Positions 1 through 6,212 of a stretch of DNA of 22,607 nucleotides are shown piece by piece; the first letter of the stretch is position 1, and each line of letters begins with the position of its first letter. The notes under the pieces were generated by a model. It did no database searches, had not been told where the DNA came from, and worked only from the letters and a program-made list of their open reading frames with translations. Origin of the DNA: an uncultured Clostridia bacterium (lineage in GTDB: Bacteria > Bacillota > Clostridia > UBA1381); assembly GCA_944391265.1 (NCBI GenBank), contig CALXSX010000027.1, positions 1-22,607 on the forward strand, given 5' to 3'. Position numbers and translations under genes: made by a program.

Positions 1-22
1 CCGATATGTTGCCCTTTGCCAT
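1..22 (-). CDS. htpG: Start of a leftward gene, probably HtpG (Hsp90-family chaperone), truncated by window edge
   Basis: Only the first seven codons are present, reading MAKGNIS on the minus strand from an ATG at base 22. An AAAGGA ribosome binding site lies about ten bases upstream. A consensus promoter (60-88) and a CIRCE operator (96-122) precede it, so the gene is real and probably heat-shock regulated. Many HtpG proteins begin with a similar KGNI/S stretch before their conserved N-terminal ATPase segment, which is why I favour htpG. Seven residues cannot prove it; another HrcA-regulated chaperone gene is possible. Confidence 0.45.
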
Positions 23-59
23 ATATTGCACGTCCTTTCAAAAAATTACTTACGTACAT

Positions 60-88
60 ATTTTAATACCGAAAAAAACATTTGTCAA
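60..88 (-). promoter_or_regulatory. Sigma-A type promoter for the leftward heat-shock gene
   Basis: Read on the minus strand, TTGACA (88-83) and TAAAAT (65-60) are separated by exactly 17 bases. The start codon follows 38 bases later. A second, weaker pair lies further upstream: TTGACG at 152-147 and TTAAAA/TAAAAT around 128-122. That one would place its transcription start inside the CIRCE element. Confidence 0.7.
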
Positions 89-95
89 TAGAAAA

Positions 96-122
96 TTAGC
101 ACTCTTAACGATAGAGTGCTAA
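96..122. promoter_or_regulatory. CIRCE element (HrcA repressor operator)
   Basis: The sequence is TTAGCACTC, nine bases, then GAGTGCTAA. This is a perfect match to the CIRCE inverted repeat bound by the heat-shock repressor HrcA. It lies just upstream of the leftward promoter at 60-88 and immediately downstream of a weaker leftward promoter-like pair (122-152). It is about 50 bp upstream of the -35 box of the rightward gene at 231, so control of the leftward gene is more likely. Confidence 0.93.
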
Positions 123-171
123 TTTTAACATTTTGTTCACATATTTCGTCAATAAAATGCCGCCGCCGGTA

Positions 172-200
172 TTTACAAATTATTTTCAATGTAGTATAAT
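172..200 (+). promoter_or_regulatory. Promoter for the rightward stalk/PpiC gene and its operon
   Basis: TTTACA (172-177) and TATAAT (195-200) are separated by 17 bases. The GTG start at 231 follows about 30 bases later, with a GGGGGAAGG ribosome binding site in between. Confidence 0.75.
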
Positions 201-230
201 AAAGGTTAAGGATAAAAAGGGGGAAGGCAA

Positions 231-1526
231 GTGAAAAAAATAATTATTTCCGCTCTTGCGGTGTTTGCGGCAATGACGGCAACTGCAGGGGCAAAAACAC
301 TTGAAATAACGATTGATTCAAACAGAGTTTACACAGAGGATAACGGCGTTATAGTATCTTCGGAGCTTCCGGCTGCCGCGTATATAGAAAACGATATAAC
401 TCTTGTTCCGCTCAGATTCATAAATGAAAGCCTTGGAGCTGACGTGCAGTGGGACGAAGCCCAGAGAAAGGTCACCGTGACAAACGGCACCGTATCTGCG
501 GAGCTTTTCATTGGCTCTGACAAGGCAAATGTTACAAAGGACGGGGCGGTTTCCGAGGTTACGCTTGCGGCTCCGGCGGTTATAGTAAACGACATAACGC
601 TTGTTCCGCTGCGGTTTGTATCGGAAAACTGCTTTGACGCCGACGTGCAGTACGTGGACGATATGCGGCAGGTGGTTATATGCGATGAGGAACCGTCGTT
701 TGAAATCGGAGGCGACAGGGCTGACAGAAGCCTGATAAAAGCCTTTTATTATTTAAACAGCAGCTCTCTGCAAAGCTATTCGCCCGACGCGTATTATAAC
801 ATGGCAGTAGGCGGATTCCTGAGCTATCTTTCAGCGTATTACAGCCTCGACGAAGCGCTCAGGAACGTGCCGCTTAGCAGTGAAGCACAGCAGTTTTTAA
901 GCTCGTTTACGACTGATGACTTGATAGGAGAGGGAAATCTCAAATCGAGCTATGCGAGAGTGCTCAAGGTGATGGGTGCGGTAAAAGCCGAAAGAGCAAG
1001 GCTTATGTCGAACCTGACCGATGAGCAGATTAGCGACTATTACAGCGATAATTACCTTTGTGCAAAGCACATTCTTCTTTTGACCTCAGACGAAAGCGGC
1101 ACACCGCTTGCCGATGATGAAAAGGCAGCAGTTTTGGACAAGGCGGAGGAGATCCTTGACAAAATCAGAGCCGGAGATGATTTCGATGCACTGATGGAGG
1201 AAAATACCGAGGACCCCGGAAGTGCCCATTATCCTGACGGATATGTGTTCACAGCCGGCGAGATGGTCCCGGAATTTGAAAACGCTGTGCGTGCTCTTTC
1301 TGAAAATGAGGTCAGCGAGCCGGTGGAGTCATCGTACGGCTACCATATAATAAAACGGCTTCCGCTTCCTGAGCTCACTGATGAGGAAAGGGAAATGATT
1401 GCAGGGATAATAGCTGACAGCCAGCTTGACGCTATTGCGGCTGATACCCGGCAGAGGATGGTTTCAGATCCCATGGAGCTTTATTATTATGTAGTTCCGG
1501 AACAGCTCAGGTCGTACATACAATAA
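231..1526 (+). CDS. Exported foldase: copper-amine-oxidase-N (stalk) domain fused to a PpiC parvulin domain
   Basis: A 431-residue secreted protein starting at GTG behind a strong GGGGGAAGG site. Residues 1-21 form a signal peptide (lysines, then an Ala-rich core ending TAGA before a lysine) with no lipobox. Residues about 30-150 contain two copies of a 'ITLVPLRF' motif, typical of the copper amine oxidase N-terminal 'stalk' domain (PF07833) of Clostridia and Bacilli. A helical SurA-like linker follows (about 160-265). Residues about 275-375 form a parvulin PpiC domain (AKHILL, then GDDFDALMEENTEDPGS, then GYVF, then YGYHIIK). It probably helps exported proteins fold outside the membrane, like PrsA. 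PrsA is lipid-anchored and this protein is not. It is first in a rightward run and next to genes for export and lipoprotein maturation. Family is confident; substrates are unknown. Confidence 0.88.
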   Translation: MKKIIISALAVFAAMTATAGAKTLEITIDSNRVYTEDNGVIVSSELPAAAYIENDITLVPLRFINESLGADVQWDEAQRKVTVTNGTVSAELFIGSDKANVTKDGAVSEVTLAAPAVIVNDITLVPLRFVSENCFDADVQYVDDMRQVVICDEEPSFEIGGDRADRSLIKAFYYLNSSSLQSYSPDAYYNMAVGGFLSYLSAYYSLDEALRNVPLSSEAQQFLSSFTTDDLIGEGNLKSSYARVLKVMGAVKAERARLMSNLTDEQISDYYSDNYLCAKHILLLTSDESGTPLADDEKAAVLDKAEEILDKIRAGDDFDALMEENTEDPGSAHYPDGYVFTAGEMVPEFENAVRALSENEVSEPVESSYGYHIIKRLPLPELTDEEREMIAGIIADSQLDAIAADTRQRMVSDPMELYYYVVPEQLRSYIQ

Positions 1527-1552
1527 AAGAAATGTAAAGGAGATAATAAGTC

Positions 1553-2083
1553 ATGATATATTTGCTGCTTGCAGATGGATTTGAGGAGGTTGAGGCTCTG
1601 ACGCCGGTCGACGTGCTAAGAAGATGCGGCGCGAATGTTACCACGGTCGGAGTTGACGGCATATCGGTTACGGGAGCGCGAAAAATTGAGGTAAAGGCTG
1701 ACATTGAATTAAGCGGTTTAAACAAATCCGATATGGAGCTTCTTATTTTGCCCGGAGGCCCGGGGCACAGACGGCTTGCTGAGGATGACGTCAGAAACAT
1801 TATCACATATGCCGCTGAAAACGGCATAACGATTGCAGCAATATGCGCCGCTCCTTCGGTTATCGGGGAGATGGGACTGCTTGAGGGAAAGCGCGCAACG
1901 TGCTTCCCCGGCTATGAGAACAGCCTTAAAGGTGCTGTTGTCTCAGCTGCCAAGGTCGAAACGGACGGCAATTTTATAACGGCAAAGGGCGCGGGTGCAG
2001 CGTCTGAGTTTGCGTTTGCCATAGCTGAGCGCGTCTGCGGCAGGGAAAAGGCGGAAAGCGTCAAAAGCGCAATGCAGTATTGA
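1553..2083 (+). CDS. DJ-1/PfpI family protein
   Basis: A 176-residue cytoplasmic protein of the DJ-1/ThiJ/PfpI superfamily. Cys98 in AAICAAP is the expected nucleophile-elbow cysteine, and Glu14 in FEEVEAL matches the glutamate that normally hydrogen-bonds it. The ILPGGPG loop (about 65-71) is also characteristic. Length suits the DJ-1 subfamily. Characterised relatives act as deglycase/glyoxalase-like or redox-sensing proteins; the exact activity cannot be read from sequence. AAAGGAG lies ten bases before the ATG. The stop is one base before the next gene's ATG, so the two are co-transcribed and probably translationally linked. Confidence 0.9.
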   Translation: MIYLLLADGFEEVEALTPVDVLRRCGANVTTVGVDGISVTGARKIEVKADIELSGLNKSDMELLILPGGPGHRRLAEDDVRNIITYAAENGITIAAICAAPSVIGEMGLLEGKRATCFPGYENSLKGAVVSAAKVETDGNFITAKGAGAASEFAFAIAERVCGREKAESVKSAMQY

Positions 2084-2084
2084 T

Positions 2085-2663
2085 ATGTGCTCAGGGCTTA
2101 ATGACAAGGAAGCGGTTCGCCGCCGCATGAAGAGTATGCGCCGCTCTCTGGATAAGGACAGAGTGCGTGACAGCTCGCAGATTATATGTGAAAACCTATT
2201 CGGTTTGAGCGCGTTTTCGGAAAGCAGAAATATCTGCATATATATGAGCAGCTTCAATGAGGTAGACACCGACGGGATAATAAAAAGGTGCTCTGCCTTA
2301 GGTAAAAATGTCTTTGTTCCGTGCGTGCGCGGCGACGATATTTTTATAAGCGCATACAGCGATGATATGGTGACGGCCTCGTTTGGCATACGCGAGCCGG
2401 AGAACGCTGTCCCGGCGGATAAAGATGAGATAGACCTTTTCATCGTCCCGGCTCTTGCCTTCGACAGACGCGGCGCAAGAGTCGGGTTCGGGCGCGGCTA
2501 TTATGACAGGCTTCTCTCAGGCACGGACGCGGTAAAAATAGGACTGCTTTATGACTTTCAGCTTCTTGAGCGTATTGAGACGCAGGCCCATGATATATAT
2601 ATGGACTACTTGATTTATGAGGGTGGGGTGATTTTCTGTGAATCACAGATACAGCGGACTTAA
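2085..2663 (+). CDS. 5-formyltetrahydrofolate cyclo-ligase
   Basis: A 192-residue enzyme that converts 5-formyltetrahydrofolate to 5,10-methenyltetrahydrofolate using ATP, returning this storage or by-product folate to the one-carbon pool. Signs are the N-terminal basic helix (RRRMKSMRRSL), IDLFIVPALAFD, and the diagnostic VGFGRGYYDRLL near residues 130-141. The ATG is one base after the DJ-1 stop, and the reading frame runs 26 bases into the next gene. Length is normal for the family (MTHFS/YgfA/YqgN). Confidence 0.93.
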   Translation: MCSGLNDKEAVRRRMKSMRRSLDKDRVRDSSQIICENLFGLSAFSESRNICIYMSSFNEVDTDGIIKRCSALGKNVFVPCVRGDDIFISAYSDDMVTASFGIREPENAVPADKDEIDLFIVPALAFDRRGARVGFGRGYYDRLLSGTDAVKIGLLYDFQLLERIETQAHDIYMDYLIYEGGVIFCESQIQRT

Positions 2664-3714
2664 GGTCACATGGAGGCTAATTCTTTTGCAGGCGCTGCTT
2701 ACGGTTGCGGCAGGCACTGCGCTTCAGACCTGGCTTTATTACAGGACGACGCTTGATTATTTTTTTGTTATGGCGATAAGCCAGGCCCTTATGCTTATAC
2801 CCATAGCGGCAGGCGGTGCCTGCCTGAAGGCAACGCATCCGTATGCTCCGTTTTCGGCGCTTGTGGGAATGAGAACATTTGACCCTGTTATGCTTCTTCT
2901 CTTAATCGTACTCCCGCTTAGCTCACAGTATTTCGCAAGCTTTATGCAGCTTCCGTATATTGAGCAGCTTGTCTGGGTGTTCGGGGAACAGGCGGATTTT
3001 GACGTTCCGGCAAACGGCGTGCAGTTTGCCATGCTTGTTTTGTCGCTTTGCGTTTTAGCGCCGGTGCTGGAGGAGCTGCTGTTTCGCGGAATAATAATGA
3101 AGCTTCTTGACCCGTACGGAACTGTTATCAGTGTGCTTGTTTCGGCTTTCGGGTTTGCACTTCTTCACTTTTCGCCGCCTGCACTGCTTGTAATATTTGT
3201 AGTCGGTCTTGTTCTCGGCATAATCAGGATATACTCAGGCTCGGTTTTTGCCTGCATGATATTTCACTCGTTTTTTAACCTTTACAGCATTATTGCGCTT
3301 GTGTTTGATGCGGAGCTAACAAGATATTTTTCTGTAGAGCTCACCATTTTTATGATAGTTATGGCGGTTCTTTTTCCGCTTTTTATATACCTTCTTCACA
3401 GGGGCTGGGGCCGCGGAAAATGGTTCCGGGGCACCGTTCGCCAGTACAAGGGCGGACGCATTTCGCTCGCTTTTACTATAGTTGTCTTTGCCGCTGTTTC
3501 AGCGCTTACCGCTGTTTCAAACCTCGCGGAAAACTATCGGTTCGGTTATACAGCTGTCCCTGACAGCGGACAGTACCAGGACGGCGGGGACTACTACGGA
3601 GGAAGAGATTATAACGGCGGAGATTATGACGACTTCTTTGAAGAATTCTTCGGTGACGATTTCTTCGATGATTACGATGATTATTATGAAAGAGGTTCGG
3701 GGAATGGTTTTTGA
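2638..3714 (+). CDS. CPBP-family intramembrane metalloprotease with an acidic C-terminal tail
   Basis: A 358-residue polytopic membrane protein of the CPBP (CAAX protease/Abi) family. The family motifs are intact: Glu145-Glu146 and Arg150 in LEELLFRG, His177 in FALLHF, and His210 with Asn214 in FHSFFN. Hydrophobic segments lie around 14-30, 42-62, 83-101, 128-144, 163-178, 182-200, 203-224, 235-253 and 277-293. After the last one, residues about 303-358 are a Gly/Tyr/Phe-rich, strongly acidic tail (GGDYYGG, DDFFEEFF, DDYDDYY). Prokaryotic members are usually of unknown substrate; some process peptides or give bacteriocin immunity. GTG start inside the end of the folate gene, with GAGGGTGGGG upstream. 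The last 11 bases overlap the TatD gene, indicating coupled translation. Confidence 0.87.
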   Translation: MNHRYSGLKVTWRLILLQALLTVAAGTALQTWLYYRTTLDYFFVMAISQALMLIPIAAGGACLKATHPYAPFSALVGMRTFDPVMLLLLIVLPLSSQYFASFMQLPYIEQLVWVFGEQADFDVPANGVQFAMLVLSLCVLAPVLEELLFRGIIMKLLDPYGTVISVLVSAFGFALLHFSPPALLVIFVVGLVLGIIRIYSGSVFACMIFHSFFNLYSIIALVFDAELTRYFSVELTIFMIVMAVLFPLFIYLLHRGWGRGKWFRGTVRQYKGGRISLAFTIVVFAAVSALTAVSNLAENYRFGYTAVPDSGQYQDGGDYYGGRDYNGGDYDDFFEEFFGDDFFDDYDDYYERGSGNGF

Positions 3715-4465
3715 TTCTCATGCACATTATAACGACGCGGCGTTTGATGCCGACCGCTACGAGATTCTCGGAGCTATGCGCGAAAATAATATAGGATATA
3801 TAATGAACGCCTGCTCGGACCTTTCGGAGATGGAGGATATACTCGGTCTTTGCGGCAGATTTGACGGTGTGTACGGCTCTGTCGGAATACATCCCGAAGC
3901 CGCCAGAGTGATAGACGGCGAAACGGAAAAGAAAATTCGCTCTTACGCCTCTAACTCAAAAATAAAGGCGATAGGCGAGATTGGCCTTGATTATCATTAT
4001 GAGGAGGTTCCGCGGGCGATACAAAAGGACTGCTTTGGCAGCCAGGTGAAAATTGCCGTAAGTCTTGATATGCCGGTCATAATACATGACCGCGAGGCGC
4101 ACGGCGACTGCCTTGATATTATAAGGGCGAACAGGGAAGCGCGAGGGGTGTTCCACTGCTTTTCCGGGAGCCGCGAGATGGCGCGCGAGGTGCTTGACCT
4201 TGGCTTTTATATAGCGTTCGGCGGCTCGCTGACTTTCAAAAACAACGTGAAAACGCCGCTTGCCGCTGAATATACGCCTCTTGACAGGCTTCTTATAGAG
4301 ACGGATTGCCCGTACCTGGCGCCGGTGCCGGTAAGGGGGAAAAGGAACTCGTCTCTTAATCTTAAATATGTGATAGAAAAGCTTTCGCAGATAAAGGGAG
4401 TGTCTCCCGAGGAAATAGAAAATGCCTCATGTGAGAATGCGAAAAGGCTGTTTAATATAGCGTAA
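3704..4465 (+). CDS. TatD-family metal-dependent hydrolase (DNase)
   Basis: A 253-residue TIM-barrel hydrolase of the TatD/YcfH/YabD family; members act as metal-dependent 3'-5' exonucleases or in RNA/DNA quality control. All expected metal ligands are present: His6 and His8 (DSHAHYND), Glu92 (AIGEIGLDYHY), His128 (PVIIHDR), His151 (VFHCFSG) and Asp201 (IETDCPYLAP). I chose ATG 3704 because the protein then begins directly at MVFDSHAH with normal length, and AAAGAGG lies eight bases upstream. The frame stays open back to 3482, but that stretch only shadows the protease tail. It overlaps the protease gene by 11 bases, and the radical SAM gene follows after 15. Confidence 0.93.
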   Translation: MVFDSHAHYNDAAFDADRYEILGAMRENNIGYIMNACSDLSEMEDILGLCGRFDGVYGSVGIHPEAARVIDGETEKKIRSYASNSKIKAIGEIGLDYHYEEVPRAIQKDCFGSQVKIAVSLDMPVIIHDREAHGDCLDIIRANREARGVFHCFSGSREMAREVLDLGFYIAFGGSLTFKNNVKTPLAAEYTPLDRLLIETDCPYLAPVPVRGKRNSSLNLKYVIEKLSQIKGVSPEEIENASCENAKRLFNIA

Positions 4466-4480
4466 CGGGGGAATAATACC

Positions 4481-5092
4481 ATGGATATGAATATAGCTTA
4501 CAGCTATTACGGACAAAAGCCGCTGTACCTCAACATAACGAACAGGTGCACGAACAAATGCAAATTTTGCATAAGGTATACAGACTCTGGAGTAGAGGGC
4601 GTGGACCTCTGGCTGAAAAGGGAGCCGACCGTAGAGGAGATAGAAAACGCGCTGGTGGAAAACGGTGTTTCAGAGCGTGAGGAAATAGTTTTCTGCGGCT
4701 ATGGCGAGCCGATGATGAGGTATGACATTATACCTGAGATATGCAGGTTTATACGCGCGAAAAATCCGGGCGCGAAAATACGGATAAACACAAACGGACA
4801 TGGCAACAGGATTGCAGGCCGCGACATAACGCCGGAGCTTGAAGGACTTGTCGACGAGATTTCCATAAGCCTTAACGAAAAAAATGCAAAGCTGTACAAT
4901 GACATTTGCGTTTGTGACTACGGCGAGGACGGGTTCTATGAGCTGCTCGATTTTGCGAAAAAGGCGAAGAAGCACGTAAAAAGCGTTGTTTTAAGTATTG
5001 TTGACGTGCTGTCCGAGGAGGATATAGAAGAATGTAAAAAGCTTGCCGCAGAGAACGGTATACCGCTCAGGGTAAGAAAAATGATAAAATAG
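4481..5092 (+). CDS. TatD-linked radical SAM protein
   Basis: A compact 203-residue radical SAM enzyme. Cys23, Cys27 and Cys30 (CTNKCKFC) form the 4Fe-4S/SAM-binding CxxxCxxC motif, and CGYGEPMMR (about 73-81) is the SAM-contacting GE motif. INTNGHG and EISISLN are further barrel strands of the fold. There is no auxiliary-cluster or SPASM domain. Size and position match the 'radical SAM, TatD family-associated' group, whose members sit beside tatD and whose reaction is, to my knowledge, uncharacterised. GGGGGA lies eight bases before ATG 4481; an in-frame ATG at 4487 is possible. It is 15 bases after tatD and 14 before lgt. Confidence 0.88.
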   Translation: MDMNIAYSYYGQKPLYLNITNRCTNKCKFCIRYTDSGVEGVDLWLKREPTVEEIENALVENGVSEREEIVFCGYGEPMMRYDIIPEICRFIRAKNPGAKIRINTNGHGNRIAGRDITPELEGLVDEISISLNEKNAKLYNDICVCDYGEDGFYELLDFAKKAKKHVKSVVLSIVDVLSEEDIEECKKLAAENGIPLRVRKMIK

Positions 5093-5106
5093 TTGGGGAG
5101 ATAAAG

Positions 5107-5922
5107 ATGCAAAACGTGATATCGTTTCCGAAGCTCGGGCTCGTATTTAATGCTGACCAGGTCGCCTTTACGGTTTTCGGCAAGGAAATTTATTGGTACG
5201 CTATAATAATACTGACAGGGTTCGCGGCAGGGCTTGTGTTTTGTATGCGCTCGGCGAAAAAACGCGGTATAAACCCGGACTATATTTTCGATATAGGGCT
5301 TTACGGGCTCGTTATCGGTATAATATGCGCGCGTATTTATTATGTGCTGTTCGACCTTTCATCGTTTAAGGACAACATATGGGACGTGTTCAAGATATGG
5401 AACGGCGGACTTGCCATATACGGCGGAATTATCGGCGCCGCAGCGACGGCGTATGTGTATTGCAGGGTAAAGAAGCTGAATGTGCTTGAGGTGTTCGACA
5501 TATGTGCGCCCGGACTTTTAATCGGCCAGGCGATAGGCAGGTACGGAAACTTTTTCAACGCCGAGGTTTACGGCGGAGAAACGTCCTCAATCCTGGGCAT
5601 GTCGATAAACGGTGCATCGCCTGTTCATCCGCTGTTTTTTTACGAGTCGTGCTGGAATATTGTCGGGCTTGTGCTGGTAATAATTTTCCGTGACAGAAAA
5701 ACCGCGCACGGGCAGGTGTTTTTCGGGTACCTGCTGTGGTACTCGATCGGAAGGCTTTTCCTTGAGGGCATGAGAAAGAGCGAATATATACTGTATGCCG
5801 TCAAGGACGTCGTCGGGATATCGCAGATAGTCGCGGCAGTGCTTATAGTCGTATCGGTAGTAATGCTTGTATATATAACTAAAAACAAAAAAATTGAAAT
5901 GAAAAAAGATGCGGCCAAATGA
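5107..5922 (+). CDS. lgt: Prolipoprotein diacylglyceryl transferase
   Basis: A 271-residue integral membrane enzyme that moves a diacylglyceryl group from phosphatidylglycerol to the lipobox cysteine of prolipoproteins, the first step of lipoprotein maturation. The Lgt signature GRYGNFFNAEVYG is at 144-156, including Arg145, Asn151 and Glu153. Also present are NGGLAIYGG (99-107) and HPLFFYES (175-182). Several membrane spans are evident, and the tail is lysine-rich. ATG follows a GGGGAGATAAAG site. Likely clients in this window include ZnuA. The stop codon lies in the loop of the terminator that closes the operon. Confidence 0.96.
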   Translation: MQNVISFPKLGLVFNADQVAFTVFGKEIYWYAIIILTGFAAGLVFCMRSAKKRGINPDYIFDIGLYGLVIGIICARIYYVLFDLSSFKDNIWDVFKIWNGGLAIYGGIIGAAATAYVYCRVKKLNVLEVFDICAPGLLIGQAIGRYGNFFNAEVYGGETSSILGMSINGASPVHPLFFYESCWNIVGLVLVIIFRDRKTAHGQVFFGYLLWYSIGRLFLEGMRKSEYILYAVKDVVGISQIVAAVLIVVSVVMLVYITKNKKIEMKKDAAK

Positions 5923-5934
5923 GCCGCATTTTTT
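5909..5934 (+). terminator. Rho-independent terminator of the 231-5922 operon
   Basis: ATGCGGC (5909-5915) pairs with GCCGCAT (5923-5929) around a seven-base loop, followed by TTTTT. The loop carries the lgt stop codon TGA at 5920-5922. Confidence 0.9.
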
Positions 5935-6026
5935 AATGGATACGCCAGAGCAAAAAACAGCTGACAGAGTTATTGGCAAACGTGAATTTTTGAGAAGTAA
6001 GACGGTAAAGCGAACCCATATAAAAG

Positions 6027-6059
6027 AAGCGGCAAGCCGTAAAGACTTGCCGCTTTTTT
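6027..6059. terminator. Bidirectional terminator between lgt (+) and tRNA-Asp (-)
   Basis: AAGCGGCAAG (6027-6036) pairs with CTTGCCGCTT (6046-6055) around a nine-base loop. Rightward, the arm ends in a run of six T (6054-6059). Leftward, it ends in TTCTTTT, placed just beyond the tRNA 3' end. It should end the tRNA transcript and back up the lgt terminator. Confidence 0.85.
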
Positions 6060-6135
6060 GGCGACCCGGATGGGGCTCGAACCCACGACCTCTAGCGTGA
6101 CAGGCTAGCGTTCTAACCAACTGAACTACCGGGCC
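6059..6135 (-). tRNA. tRNA-Asp (anticodon GTC), CCA encoded
   Basis: On the minus strand the acceptor arm GGCCCGG pairs with CCGGGTC (one G-T). The D arm reads GTTC/GAAC. The anticodon stem CTAGC/GCTAG encloses the loop CTGTCAC, giving anticodon GTC for aspartate. The T arm GTGGG-TTCGAGC-CCCAT is normal. The discriminator is G, as expected for tRNA-Asp, and CCA is encoded (6061-6059). It is a single tRNA, not part of a cluster, with its own promoter and terminator. Confidence 0.97.
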
Positions 6136-6142
6136 GGATATC

Positions 6143-6192
6143 CAGCACCCCTTCATTGTACCACAAAATAATGATTTTGTCAAGGGGTGCTG
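6143..6192. repeat. Nested inverted repeat framing the tRNA-Asp promoter
   Basis: Eleven-base perfect arms, CAGCACCCCTT (6143-6153) and AAGGGGTGCTG (6182-6192), enclose the promoter. A second pair, ACAAAAT/ATTTTGT (6163-6169 and 6174-6180), sits between them around a four-base loop. As leftward RNA from fprA it would form a long hairpin 20 bases after the fprA stop, but no T-run follows it. Confidence 0.75.
6155..6183 (-). promoter_or_regulatory. Promoter of tRNA-Asp
   Basis: On the minus strand TTGACA (6183-6178) and TACAAT (6160-6155) are 17 bases apart, 20 bases before the tRNA 5' end. This is the usual layout for a strong tRNA promoter. Confidence 0.88.
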
Positions 6193-6212
6193 CCGTATAA
6201 AATCTTGTTTAA

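Noticed and set aside
3482..3703. In-frame N-terminal extension of the TatD reading frame by 74 codons
   Set aside because: The translation is low-complexity Thr/Ile/Met from the other frame of the protease tail. TatD proteins begin at the DSHAH motif, and a ribosome binding site supports ATG 3704.
5587..6183. Leftward open frame running through the tRNA-Asp gene into lgt
   Set aside because: It would translate tRNA and terminator sequence and overlaps lgt antisense; no supporting features.
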